NCBI RefSeq assembly: GCF_949987535.1
Contig: NC_080079.1
Coordinates: 1,364,001 to 1,428,000, forward strand
Direction: 5' to 3'
DNA: 64,000 nt
Source of the DNA: Balaenoptera acutorostrata
Lineage: Eukaryota > Chordata > Mammalia > Artiodactyla > Balaenopteridae
Below the pieces are notes generated by a model. That model ran no database searches. It was not told the origin of the DNA and saw nothing but the letters and a program-made list of their open reading frames with translations. The translations under genes were made by a program, and so were the position numbers. Of this stretch, positions 33,116-44,820 are shown piece by piece; position 1 is the first letter of the stretch; the number at the start of each line of letters is the position of its first letter.

Positions 33116-35210
33116 TCTTTTAAAAGACTGAGGAATCCAAGCTGCCTGGAGTCTAACCTGGGAAAATGGGAGGAAATAAACCAGGAAATTTCTGCCGTCT
33201 AATCTCCCTTTGACATTTGATTTCCAGCTCCAATCTTCTGTTGCTATTTACTTTTCAATGTTCTCAGATGGTTGCCTTATGTTTTCTGCCTGGTGTTTTT
33301 ACCTGTAATCAGTGGAGGAGATGTGTATAGTGTGCTAACTCCATCTTAACCAGAATTAGAAGCTTCTCATTTTTCATCACTTCTTAAAATTGTCTGATTT
33401 ACCAACTTTGCTTTGATTCAAATACACTGACCAAGTTTCTTTAAAAAAAATTGCTTTCAACTAAACATTGTGGACAAAGTGCGTGCACCTCTGCCCAATG
33501 TCATTGCCTGGGCCCCTTTGCCTCCAACTTTCCCTGAACTTGCAGCCAGATGCAGGGGGCTCCCTCCTGGGGCACCCCCACCCTCCATCTCTTGGGATCC
33601 GAGGGCCCTGGACCAGGCTGTCCCCTGCGCTGGGGATGCTGTGGCCGGGCTGAGACAGGCTTTGACACTCAGCCCAGGTTTGTGGCCTGTTTTCATGGTT
33701 TCGGGCACGACCGGTCCCCTGACAGGGTTCCTGTTCCCATCTCTTCTCTAGCACCGTTGAACGACTTGGAGTGTCGTGCGAGCAGCCTCTTCCACACGAA
33801 GGATGAGCTCCTGAGACATGGGTGCCTGGCCTTGTTAACGATAGAGACAGCTTCCCAAACTTCTAACAGGAGTGGAATCAGCCCCTGGGGGTTCAATTAC
33901 CAAGTGTCATTGTAAATTCTCTCTCAGCGGTGCCATCTGCCTGCAAAGGCTGAACCCCTCATTAGGGGGATCTGAGTCACCAGGTGGACTGCCTGGGGGG
34001 TCCTGTAGGCAGAGCTGAGGACGGGGACTCCCAGGGGACCGGCTGATACAGGGCGGGACCCACAGTTTGGCCAAGGGTGGTGGATCTCGTGTGGCTGCTG
34101 AGGTGGGACGTGGTGTGAAGTTCCGGCCCCAGCCTGGCTCTCCCCCTTTCCTCTCCTCCCTCAGATTTCCGGGACATGGCTTGGGGCCAGCTGTGAGGTT
34201 TAGGGAGCCCCTCTGGGTAGCCTCCAGGCCACACGCAGCAGCCGTGGGTGCTGAGGGCTGGTCTGACAGAGGGGTCAGCGGTCACTCAGCTCGGTGGACG
34301 TAGACGAGGTGTCTGCACCCTGCATCATCCCAAAGCTGTCCTGCTGCTGTTGCTTCCTGACAGAAGCGCAGCTTCATCGAGGGGCGGCAAAGACTTCCAC
34401 CAGGGAACTGCACGAATGTCCTGGTCCTGCAGCCTGGTCTGTGTGCTGTCTCAGAACCAGTGTCACCGTGGGGAGTGTTACACTCGGATTCCTGCCCCCA
34501 CCCCTGGCGGAGGGGAGGGGGAGGTGAGGCCAGAGGACTGGCATTTTCAACGTCCCTAGATGCTGTCCACTCCCCGGGGTGGGCTCTCGGGCTCACACTC
34601 AGCCTTCCCCTCCCCATTATCCAGGCCGGGGCCTCCCCACCTCCACGCCCTGCGTCCCCACACTGTCCCGGTGGTCTCTGAGGCAGAAGGCCACCCCTCA
34701 CCCTAAGCCCCCTGTGCCTTCAGCTTCCTGACTCTGGGAGGGAACCCGGGCTGTCCCCACCCCCCGGGGAGGCCTGGCACCCGCGTGACCCACCAGGCAT
34801 CCGAGCTGCATCCGGCAGAGCAGTCTGTGTAGCTTGGCTTTCAAGTTTGCCACCTCAGCTGGCTTATTTACTTTCACAGCTGTAGACTTTCCCCTCGTTC
34901 TTATTTCCGTGTTTGCGAAGTAGAAATAATTTGCGAGGAGAAGACCTCTGGCTTTTCCTTGTTTACCTGTGTGACTTCGGAGAAAACGTCTGCTGCTTGG
35001 ACCTGGAGAATTGCTGCCACCACAGAATGAGAATGAAACTTTGTGTCAACAGAACAAGCCGAGCCCTTTCTGACACCTGAGCAGCGGACACAGGTTCCTG
35101 TGCGCAAGTAGACTGAGTCCATCGCTGTGTTTTCAGAAAGGGCGCAGCACAGACTCAGGAATGGGAAACTGCAACCGAGGCTACCTAGTGATGGAGCCCG
35201 GATAACACCC
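33116..35210. other. Unique sequence; possible further old-repeat trace at 33200-33360
   Basis: 33200-33360 ('tttacttttcaatgttctca', 'taatcagtggaggagatgtg') faintly resembles an old LINE or LTR segment, but I could not assign it. The remainder, 33450-35200, is mixed GC-rich unique DNA with no supportable exon. Confidence 0.4.
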
Positions 35211-35400
35211 GTTTATTTAGAAAGCACAAAAATCGCGCTCACTGCGAGCCTGGAACCGCGCTGAGCGCTTCGTGCGTGTTGACGCATTCAGTCCTGCGAC
35301 CCTCCCATGGCCAGGTCTTGTTACCATCTCCCTTTCGCAGAGGGGAAACTGAGGCTCAGAGAGACCCAGAACCAGCCAGTGGCAGAGTCGGGACTCCTGT
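35211..35400 (-). mobile_element. MIR SINE, antisense
   Basis: Reversed MIR order: 'ctgagcgcttcgtgcgtgtt', then 'ttaccatctccctttcgcag' and 'ggggaaactgaggctcagag', ending in 'agtggcagagtcgggactcc'. This is the ancient tRNA-core SINE shared by all mammals, and it is diverged as expected. Confidence 0.88.
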
Positions 35401-36057
35401 CGCCCGTGTGGTTGCGGCGGGGTCCCCACCCATCACACTGGCTGCCCACCGTCTCCCTGCTCTGTATGGGACATGTGGCTCGAGGGGGCGCTCGTGTGGC
35501 CAGGGGTGCGTGCACTCCTCCAGAGGCCAGTGCTCCCTGGCCCAGGGGTCCCACCTGCTCCCATCAGGTGAAGGCACCGGTGAGGCCTGCTCACCCTTGT
35601 CGGCACAGGGCTGGGCCGTGGGGAGGTGGGCAGGCGGAGGCGGCCTGGGCAGGGTCCTACCTGTCCCCGGGCACCGTCTGGGCAGCGAGACCCTGCTGGG
35701 CTCACACACTTGGGCACGTTTCTAGCCTCTGTAGCTAAACTTGCCTCAGCGGGGCTGAAGGGCTCTGCTTTCTGAACAGCAAGAGTGCTTTTCTCCACGA
35801 TGGACCCCGGAGGTGACACCTGCCAGGATTCCTGGGGATCATGGTGATGGCAGGTGCCCTGAGAGGGGTTTGCGAATCCTGCTGGAAAATGGATCTTTAC
35901 AGTCGCTCAAGTGCCGCTCCTGCCCAGACGAGGTGATCTGTCAGCAGCCAGTGCCCGAGGCGAGTCCTTGTCAGTCTCCCCCACGTGCAGGCTGCGGAGC
36001 GAAGCTCATTCCCACCCAGATCACCCTTGGAGCCAATTAGCGACCATGCGTTCACCA
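35401..36057. other. GC-rich unique sequence, no gene seen
   Basis: Overlapping frames on both strands without domains. No repeat recognised. Confidence 0.5.
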
Positions 36058-36089
36058 CCTCTCCTGCTTTTTTTTTTTTTAAATAGTTT

Positions 36090-36128
<39 letters not shown>

Positions 36129-36411
36129 TTATTTATGACTGTGTTGAGTCTTCGTTTCTGTGCGAGGGCTTTCTCTAGTTGCGGCGAGCGGGGGCCACTC
36201 TTCATCGCGGTGCGCGGGCCTCTCACTATCGCGGCCTCTCTTGTTGCAGAGCACGAGCTCCAGACGCGCAGGCTCAGTAGTTGTGGCTCACGGGCCCAGT
36301 TGCTCCGCGGCATGTGGGATCTTCCCAGACCAGGGCTCGAACCCGTGTCCCCTGCATTGGCAGGCAGACTCTCAACCACTGCGCCACGAGGGAAACCCTC
36401 TCCCGCTTTTT
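36058..36411 (-). mobile_element. CHR-1-type SINE, antisense, with long (ATTT)n tail
   Basis: Target duplications cctctcctgcttttt (36058-36072) and cctctcccgcttttt (36397-36411) differ at one base. The tail has expanded into about 12 ATTT units (about 36087-36135). The head reads 'ccacgagggaaacc' in place of the usual ccaccagggaagcc, so it carries point mutations. Reverse B box is intact near 36334. Confidence 0.95.
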
Positions 36412-36727
36412 ATCTGAGTTCAGCACGAGGCTGCTCTTGTCAAGGGAACTTTTCAGACGCACGAGGGTTTGGGAGGGGTTGGGAGGGGTAAAGATGACCA
36501 GGGGCAGGATGCACTGTGGGGAAGCAGAGCTGAAGCCTAACATGGCGGGGCTGCGGGGACGGAGATAAGCCCTCTTCCTCCTGGGTGGACTCCAGGTTCT
36601 AAAGTCCCTCACTGGTCACCGTGATGTATTAAACCAAAAGACAGCTCTCTTTCAAATAACTTACACAACATATCTTGTCACTTCCATGTTTTCCAATATA
36701 GAATGTCAGTCTGAATAAATTTGGGGG
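36412..36727. other. Unique sequence, no gene seen
   Basis: The 5' part is purine-rich, then AT-rich from 36610. No gene or repeat recognised. Confidence 0.5.
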
Positions 36728-36795
36728 CAATATTTTGTAACCGTGAAAGTGCTTTTCCTCCCCTCAGGGAAGCACTTTTCTTTCTGAATATTTGT
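36728..36795. repeat. Imperfect hairpin (inverted repeat)
   Basis: AAAGTGCTT (36746-36754) and AAGCACTTT (36770-36778) are perfectly complementary and separated by 15 nt. Flanks extend the imperfect stem outward (caatatt at 36728 with aatattt at 36787). It could be a decayed MITE, a regulatory palindrome or a hairpin RNA. No evidence of transcription is visible. Confidence 0.6.
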
Positions 36796-39179
36796 GTTTT
36801 GTTCGCTGGTCCTGATGACGCCGAGCTCTGGCATGGGGCGAGGTCGCACGCTTTTCAGTTTGAACTTCTGCTTTCGTTCTGCATAGGGGCTGCCGGATGA
36901 CAACTTCTCGCAGGGGCAATTTCAGGTCTGAAGTGCTCCCAGATGCAGCGTAAGTTCAGGGGGCTTTGTGGACCATCGGGAAACTTCCGTAGGGCAGCCC
37001 AGCTGCTCCTGGGTGCCAGCGGGAAGATACGAAGAGGCGTCAATGAGCTGATCTGAGGCTAGTGTTTTGGAGCAAGATAAAAAGTCTGTGCCAAGGCAAC
37101 ATGAAAACAGGAAACCCAGCAGGATGGGCTGCCTGGGCGTCAAGCGCCATCTAAAAGAGATGCCCGGGCGCTCAGGCTGGAGGGAAGCTGGACGGCCCCA
37201 GCTGGGTGGCCAGTGCCAGGTCCTCTGGGTAGAACTGTGCAGGCTGCCCTCCAGGGCCATCGCCTCTGCTCCCTGTATGTGCCACTGTCGCGGGTGGTTT
37301 GTGTGGTGAGCGTGGCAGTGCCAGGCTCCCTTCCTTGCAGTTATAAACCTGGTGGTTTTTCTCTTAGGTGCACCCTCCTCCTCAGCCAGCTCTGGGGCAG
37401 GGCCTGGGGAGGGGGGTGTCCCCAGACCAGCCCTTCTCAGGGTGTGGACACAGACACTGGGGGCCCCAGACCCTCTCGGGGGTCTGGAAGGTAAAAACTG
37501 TACTGATAATCGCACAGAGACACTATTTCCCATCCTCACGTGCTGACGTTGCCCTGATGGGGAAACTTGGAGCCTCAACAGGAATCAGGCCGCGGCCCCT
37601 GGTGACACACGCGGTCACACGGAACTGGCCCCTTCTCAGAATGCCCTCGATGGAGCAAAAGTATTATCACCTTTTGCAATCTCCATGTTTGAGGACTTGT
37701 CGTGTTCCTGGTCTGTCTGTCCCACAAAGTGGGATGTGCGTGCAGAGGGCGTCTGCTGCGGGGCTGTGGTTTGAGCTGTGAGTTGAACTAACTGCTTTTT
37801 TTTCTTCCCTTTTTGAAAATGAAGCACCACTTATACTTGAAGGAAAGACCAACAGGCAAACTGCAGTTATTCTGGCTTTGATACTTCACAGATTTTTTCT
37901 CCAAAGGAACACAGTAAACTTGCCTCTTTGAGGAAAACAGTGGGCAGTATTTGTTGCCAATGATGAAATTTCAGGTTTCAGGCAAAAATTAGAATTTTGG
38001 AAAACTGGTGTCTGTCACCCTGAGTCTGATGGCTTCCCAATGTTTAGCAACTTTCCTAGTGGGGTTAGTGGTGATTTGAGCAAATGTGATATTTGGACAC
38101 TGGACAATGGAATGGGTCCACATCTGGAAGGTCTGCACAACTCATGGAACCAGTGTTTCCCGATGGCCAGGGCCTGACGTTACGTATGAAATTCATCACG
38201 TCAGCAGAAGACCCACTCAGGGGGCAGGACACTCTTGTGAAGCTCCATGCACGGGGCAGGAGGTACCTATCTGGGGTCAGATGCCGCTGCCAACCTCTCA
38301 CAAACTCCCACTTCTCCAGTTGGGTGCAGTATCGAAGAAGATCGCAAGTCTCTGAAAAGCCTTTTACACACTTCTCTCCTTTCTACCCACTTATTTGTGT
38401 GGGGTTGCATTTTCTTTGATAATTACAGACAAAATAACATAGCATGAAAGACGGAATGCAGAAGCAGTTATGAGAGTCTAACTGTCCTCTATCAGCCAGA
38501 CATTCAAGAGATGAACGAATGTAAAACATTGCCCTTCTCAGTACACTTTTTTTGATTTTGAAAATCTATTTTTTTTTCATGAAAATATGTTATGTACGTT
38601 AACATACACTGGGTTTGTGATTGTTATTTTTAAATGAATCAATTGATAAGTATTTAAAATTCTCTCAGCTTTAACTTGTACTACGATGTAAGTAGACAGA
38701 ACTAAGCCTTGTAAACAGAAGCTCTTTGGAGCTCTCCCCCCACCCCAGAATTTTTAAGCGTGTGCGTTTGAGACCTGCTACGGACGTAGACAGAGCGGAG
38801 GCCCTGAGAGGGCTGGTGGTCATGGCTGTGGCTCTTGGCAGGGCAGAGGGAAGCAGAGGAGTGTGAGCTGAGGGCCACGCTCTCGTGCACGGTGGGTGTC
38901 ATTGCACCCGCTGGGGCAGCGGGCCAGAGCAAGGGCCCCGGCGTGGATGCGGCGTCGACCTTCAGGCAGCCAGCTCTGCAGCCCTGTGTCCCCTCCCCAG
39001 GCGGGCCACCACCTCACCGCAGGCAGTGACTTTCCCTGAAGCGGTCTCTCTCGCTCTCTATCTGGGGCTTCAGGTTTTCATGTTCAGGGGGCAACTGGTG
39101 TGTGTGCCTTATGCTAAAGCCCACATTTTGACTGATGTCCACATTAGCCAGGAAGTGCTGGTTCACAGCTAGACCTGGG
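36796..39179. other. Unique sequence, partly AT-rich; no gene seen
   Basis: 37810-38060 and 38400-38710 are AT-rich and repeat-free. The rest is mixed. No exon, RNA gene or interspersed repeat can be supported. Confidence 0.5.
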
Positions 39180-39420
39180 GAGACAGAATAAATACATCTA
39201 TATTTTCTCATAGGGATCAGTACCTCTGAAAGCAGAGGACAGTTATTATTTCTTGAACCCACTTAATAATAAGTTCTTCATAATATCCACAATTAGATGG
39301 GTTTCTTTGGCTAATGTTAGGATCGATTTCCCATAATAGTCATCGGCCAGCTTTGGCGCTTTAGTTTTCTTTTGATGGACACGTACGTAAGGAAGACACT
39401 GTGGTCTGCCAGCAGCTGGA
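39180..39420. promoter_or_regulatory. AT-rich repeat-free island, possible conserved element
   Basis: Contains 'cacttaataataagttctt', 'ccacaattagatggg' and 'ggctaatgttagg'. It directly precedes a CpG-rich patch. The juxtaposition with that patch is the main reason to note it. Confidence 0.28.
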
Positions 39421-39464
39421 CAATCTCTATCTACTACACTCTGTAGTATACGTTCTACAGTATA

Positions 39465-39845
39465 AGCGCGTGGCCTGCACGTGGAGGTGGGCTCCGCGCG
39501 GGCACTTGGGACGGACGTTTCGCAGAGGCTGCGCGGAGCCTGCAGGGGTCTCAGAGCCTTGATATTCCCGGCGAGGCCGAGGCCTGACTGAATTGCAAAG
39601 AGGAGTCACGCTTCTTTTCACCGTGATGCCGCAGTTGAAGCCGCGTCAGAGCCGCGAGCTTCTCGACCTCGTTCGGGTTACTCATGCTTTGGTTTCCCGG
39701 GACGCTGGGCTCAGCATCTGTGCAGAGCAAGCTTGGGCTTTGCTGGGGAGGCGCAGCCCCTGCCTGTTGGGAGGCATTGGAAGCGTCGCATGGTGGCCCA
39801 AGGGCAGGGCCCCCCGGCCGTGGGAGGGCCGGCTTCGCGGGTTGT
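39465..39845. promoter_or_regulatory. Small CpG-rich patch
   Basis: A hand count gives about 30-35 CpG in 380 bp at roughly 60% G+C, so observed/expected is near 0.9-1. This meets minimal CpG-island criteria. It ends about where a SINE fragment begins. No TATA box or recognisable first exon. It could be a weak promoter or an unmethylated enhancer. Confidence 0.45.
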
Positions 39846-39859
39846 GGGGAGCCTAGGTG

Positions 39860-39922
39860 GTGCGGGTGGAACTGAGATCCCACAAGCCATGCTGCGTGGC
39901 CAAAAAAAAAAAAAAAAAAAAA
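39860..39922 (+). mobile_element. CHR-2-like SINE 3' fragment with poly-A
   Basis: 'ggaactgagatcccacaagc' followed by 'catgctgcgtggcc' and a run of about 21 A matches the 3' end of the short CHR-2-type SINE. The tRNA-like half is missing, so it is 5'-truncated. Confidence 0.75.
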
Positions 39923-42639
39923 TCCTCCTCCTCAAAAATGTAGATGATTAAATCTGCAGCGGTGAAGCTGATTTGGGTCCCCAGGAGGTTCACAGCGATG
40001 GCCCCATCCCGCTCCTGGCGGCTGAGTGCACGGCGGGCCGCACACCCTCGCCAGCTTCCCCCTCGCCCCTCCCTGGGGACACACATCTCTCCTACGTCAC
40101 CAAGTGGTAAAGGTCTTCACGGAGCAAGTGACAGGGTGAACTGGCTGGCCTGACGTGCGTTGCGCTCACGGCAAACCTTGTGACACGCCCTGGGCCCGGG
40201 GCCTGGGTCCCGGGTGTGAGTGAGGACAGAGCAGTCTTAGTCATCCCCCGAGGCTGCTCCCCGGTAGCCAGGGAGGGGCTCCTCGAAATGATTCGGGTGT
40301 GAGCCGGGGGCCTGCAGGTTTCCAGGTGTAACGTCCCCTGCCCCCGGCATTTTAATGTCCTCACGTCGGGCTGCAGCGAGCGTTCCCGGCTGTTCCCGCT
40401 TGCCCTGGAAGTTCCTGGTTTTCCCACCCCTGGGAAGTCCTCGGTCTCGGGCCGTCCAGGGCGGTGAGTCCCCTGAACCAGAGCTACAACCCTGTCGCTG
40501 TGACTTCGTGGTTTCCTTTCACCAAGTTGTTAAGAGATGAAGGAGCGTTTCACAACAGATGGAGTCCACACACCAAGGACCTGGGCCCTGTTCTCGCTGG
40601 GAGGTTGCAGTGTTTGGTGAAGGCCCTGAGAAGGTCTGCAGTGATGATTTTACCCACCACTTCCTGGCCTTGTGAGCACAGGGCCGGTTGGCAGGGACCC
40701 TGCAGCACCTGCAGTGTCCTGGTCCCTGAGGCCACCTGGGAAGGCTGCTGCGGGGGCAGAGGGGCTGTGCAAAGGCCCTGGGAGCACAGAACGTCTCCCC
40801 TGGTGCAAAGAGCCTCAGCTACTCAGGCACCACTGCCCTCTGGGGAGATGAGGTATCCAGAAAGCAGTTAGTGAGAGGAAGGGGAAATTGCCGTACCAAC
40901 TAAATGCAAGCCAACGAATCTGGGCGGAATTGCTCTGAGTGCTGGGGAGGGCGCGTCTGTCCGCTTGCTCACCTGACGCGTGTGTGGAGGTGATGAGCTC
41001 CTGCCCTACGGGCCACAGTCTACAGGTAACAAAACATCAGGCAGTTCCAAAACGGGCCGAGCGCGGGTGGAGCCGTGTCTGAGCGCCCGGCAGGGAGCTG
41101 GGAGGACCTTCAGAGTAGGAGGTGTTAGGTGAGAGGCCGCGGGCAGGGTGGGCCGGGATGAAGGCGGAGGTGGCCTGTGGGCAGCGGGACTGCTTGTGCC
41201 AGGCCCGAGGCAGAAGAGAGGTCAGTGGTCCCCAAGAACTGAGAGAAACAGGGCAGCTGGGGTTCAGGCGGTGAGGAGTTGCGAGAGAAGCTTACTGGGG
41301 ACCCAACCCGAAGCACATTTGTGGGCAATTGCTTGGGCAGCAGAGAGCGGGCTGTGAGGTGGGGCAGGCGGCGGGTGGTGGTGGAGGTCTGGGCTGGGTG
41401 GGCCGTGGAGCTGGAGGGATTGAGTGGGTTCTGGGTGGAATTTGGAGGTAACTGGGGCAGAGGGGTCAGGGAGAGATGCATCTCTGTGGGGTTCGGGGAG
41501 CCTGGGGTGCCGGGGCCTTTGGGGCAGTTTGGTGAGAAGGGCCAATGGCATGGCTTCTAGAAGTGACCTAGGTGTCTGTCTCCCTGCACCTGCACAGGAC
41601 AGGTGAGTGCGGGGCAGGGGGCAGCTCTCCACGGAGATGATGATGAGAGAGTCTGACGCCTCTGAGGGCGTTCGAGCTGCTCACAGGTGAGACCCACAGT
41701 GGACCCTCAGTGAGACCCTCAGCCTCTTTCTGAGCCGGCCCCTTGTGAGCTTCCGGGTTTGCGGAGCAGGGAGGTGCTGAGTGAGCAGGGCTGAGCTAGT
41801 CCACGCAGGAAGGGAGGGCACCCAGCACCTGGAGTCATCGCCAGGGGCCCGGGGAGGGAGCGTGGAGGAAGTGCTGGGGGGAAGGAAGGGATTCAGCCCC
41901 CGGAGAGCCTCAGCCCTGGGGAGTTAGCGCGTGGGCAGCTCTGGCAGAGCCCCACCCCTCTGCAGACACAGATGCATGGAAAGGGGTGAGTCCCGCCCTG
42001 GAGTTGGAGCGAGGGAGGCAAAGGCACCAGGGCGAGCACAGTTGGCGCGGGCTGCCTGAGTGGGCCACCGAGGGAGGCATCAGAAAGCCAGGCCCTGAGG
42101 ACCCCGGGGCCCACTTACCAGGAATCCCAGACGTGCTGCAGGGACACTGCGACTCCTGGACGTGGCTGGGAATGTCCACCTCCACAGGAGCATTGAAAAG
42201 ACTGAGGACCCAACCCCCCCAGGCATCAGACTGGCCTGGCTTGGGGGGCACTGGAGGCCTGGACCCCATCATCTGGGCCAGAACCTCTCAGGGCGACATG
42301 GAGGGGACACTGTGCTGAGAGCCACTGTCCTTGGAGCCTGGCTCTTTGCAGGGAGTCACTGGGGAGAACGGGGAGTGGAGAGTGGTTCGGAGTTGGCCCC
42401 TGGACCTTAGGCGTGCCGGCTGACCTCTCAGACACACGGCTCTCTCTGGAATGCGGATCTTAACTCCCGCTCCTCAGGGTGCTGGGAGGGTGACCTGGAG
42501 GGACGCACTGTCCGGGGGGCACACTCGGTGCACCCAGAACCCCGACCCCAGGTGATATCTGGGGTGGCCTTGTGGGGAGGTGCGGCCTTTGTCACATGAT
42601 CCTTTGAGTTATATGCCTGCTGGGAGGCTGGCCTGACTC
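39923..42639. other. GC-rich unique sequence; possible ancient repeat traces
   Basis: 40725-40800 ('gctgtgcaaaggccctggga') and 41090-41480 show G-rich phrases like the ancient repeat noted at 1-1074, too decayed to place. No coding exon can be supported. Many overlapping small frames. Confidence 0.4.
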
Positions 42640-42960
42640 ATGGTGATTTTGTTTGGCTGAAGCTATAACAAATGCCAGAGAGCTATGGCTTGATAAACAT
42701 CATTTCAAAGGATAACATCAAATAAATCATCACTGTTGTCAAGTTATGTTTAAATATGCTCTGTTTACAAAGTCAGTTGTGCCTTACATAAATCAAATAA
42801 TGTCTTCAGTGGGCAAAGTGAAAAGTAATCACCCAATCAATTATTAATAAACATTTTCTAAGGAAAGCATCTCTAAATATGGTTGTCTGGGTGCTAACAG
42901 TAAGATCTGAGGTTTAGAAAGCACTTTACATAATAAATATTTTGGGGGGGTCAGGCACTG
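42640..42960. promoter_or_regulatory. AT-rich repeat-free island, possible conserved enhancer
   Basis: About 320 bp of AT-rich, low-CpG unique DNA with dense transcription-factor-like words. TCAATTATTAATAAAC at 42837-42852 joins homeodomain and forkhead-like sites, and 'gataaacatcatttc', 'aataaatcatcac' and 'gtttacaaagtcag' lie nearby. No repeat or frame. This is among the most enhancer-like blocks here; function is inferred. Confidence 0.38.
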
Positions 42961-43162
42961 TAATTACCTCTCCTTAATCACCCTGCAGGAAGGTTTTCAG
43001 AATTGCTATCTGCACCCAAGTCCCCGCCAGGGCCTGTACCTCACAGCACTATCTGTGCCTCACCACACCCCATGAAGCAGGGGATGCTTCCAGAACTTTT
43101 CTGAGACGAGCTGGATCCTGCCTGTCACGCAAACTTCTGGGACGCAGAGAATGTGGGATTTT

Positions 43163-43266
43163 TAAGCTACTGTTCGTCAAGCACTTTGAGTATTCCCAGG
43201 CACCAAACATTTCCACACGGTGTGTCATTTGATCCTAACAATCCCTCTAAGTGCAAAGGGTATTAA
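43163..43266 (-). mobile_element. MIR SINE fragment, antisense
   Basis: 'caagcactttgagtattccc', 'aggcaccaaac' and 'gtgtcatttgatcctaacaa' follow the order of a reversed MIR 3' half. Confidence 0.72.
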
Positions 43267-43299
43267 ATAGAGAAAGAAGAGTATTTTTGTAAATAGTGT

Positions 43300-44820
43300 T
43301 GAATAATTGTATATCCAGATGCAAAAAAACAAACAAACAAAATGAATCTCAACCCAGTCTTTGCACCATAAACAAAAATTAACTCATATGTGTTTGGGAT
43401 TAACATATACACAGTTCCATATATAAAAATAGATAATCAACAAGAACCTACTGTATAGCACAGGGAACTCTACTTGCTATTCTGTAATAACCTATATGGG
43501 AAAAGAATCTGAAAAGTTATATACATAACTGAAAAAGTTATATACATAACTGAAAAGAATCTGAAAAGTTATATACATATATGTATATGTATAACTGAAT
43601 CACTTTGCTGTACACCTGAAACTAACATGACATTGTAAATTAGCTATACTCCAATATAAAATAAAAATAAAAAAAATTAACTCAAATGCATCATAGACCT
43701 AAATGTGAAGCCTAATCCACAGAACTTCCAGAGGAACAAAGGAGAGAATTTGTAAACTTGGGTCAAGCGAGCGTTCTTAGATGTGATGCCCAAAGCATGA
43801 TCCATAACAAATTAAGAAATTAAATTTTATCAAAATTAAGAATTTTGCTCTTCAAGATAGATTGCCCAGAGAATGAAAAGACAAATGCAAATCACATATT
43901 TGTCAAAGGGATTGTAGTCAGAATGTACAAGGAACACTCAAACTCAACAGTAGGAAAATAAAGACCCAGCTTAAAAAATGGGCAAGAAATTTGAACAGAC
44001 ACTGCACCAAAGTGGATACACAGATGGCAAATGAGCACATGGAAAAATACTCAACACCATCAGTCACTAGGGAAATGCAAATCAAAGCCACATTGAAACA
44101 TCACTTCACACCTGTAGAAATGGGTAACACACAAACAGACAGAACAACGATAACGGGCAACATCAAGTGCTGGTGAGGATTTGGAGCAACTGGAGCTCTC
44201 AGGCTGCTGGCAGGGGTGCAAAGTGGTGCAGCAGACGACCTCGGAAACCAGCCTGGAGGTTCTTTATATACATACACGTATCACGTGATCCGGCAATCTC
44301 AGGACTAGGTGTTTACCCAAGGGAGACGGAAGCTTATGTTAACACAAATACCTCTTTGTGAATGATTACAGCCACTTTATTTATCATGACTCAGAACTGG
44401 AAACAACACAGATCTCCACCAACAGGTGAGTGGATACGAAAGCTGTGGTGCATTGGGATGATGGACCCTCCTCTGTGGTAGACGGGTGTGGACTCCTGAC
44501 ACACAGCGGGAGTCCCCTTCAGAGGTGGCACTCTAAGTGCAGGAAGCCAGGCCTCGCAAGGCTACGCATGCAGGGCGTGATTCGACTTACGTCATAGTCC
44601 AGAAAAGATGAAAAGGGCCAAGGGCAGGTGAGTGGTTGCTGGGGGCCGGGCTGGAGGAAGGGCTCGACCGTGAAGGCACGGTAGGAGTGATTTGGGGGGA
44701 TGACAGAACGGTCCTTTGTGTTGTGTTGTTGGTTTCACCATGTTATGTGTTTGTCGAGACGCACAGAAGTGTACACCAAATAGAGTGGATTTTACTGAAC
44801 TTAAACAATAACAGAAAGTC
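43300..44820 (+). mobile_element. L1M-type L1 ORF2/3' fragment, interrupted by a younger L1 tail
   Basis: Decayed ORF2 text continues across the insertion: 'accataaacaaaaattaact' before it, and after it 'catcatagacctaaatgtga', 'attttatcaaaattaagaat' and 'ggaaatgcaaatcaaagcca', then 3' end text ('caaatagagtggattttact'). All frames are broken. The insert is at 43387-43671. Confidence 0.9.
43374..43684 (+). mobile_element. Young L1 3'-end insertion with target-site duplication
   Basis: A severely 5'-truncated L1 (3' UTR only) is flanked by aaaaattaactca at 43374-43386 and 43672-43684. It has the same 3' UTR as the L1 ending at 6425 ('aacctactgtatagcacagg'). An internal unit around 'aaaagttatatacataactg' is repeated about three times near 43513-43585. 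It ends in an A-rich tail. Confidence 0.95.
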
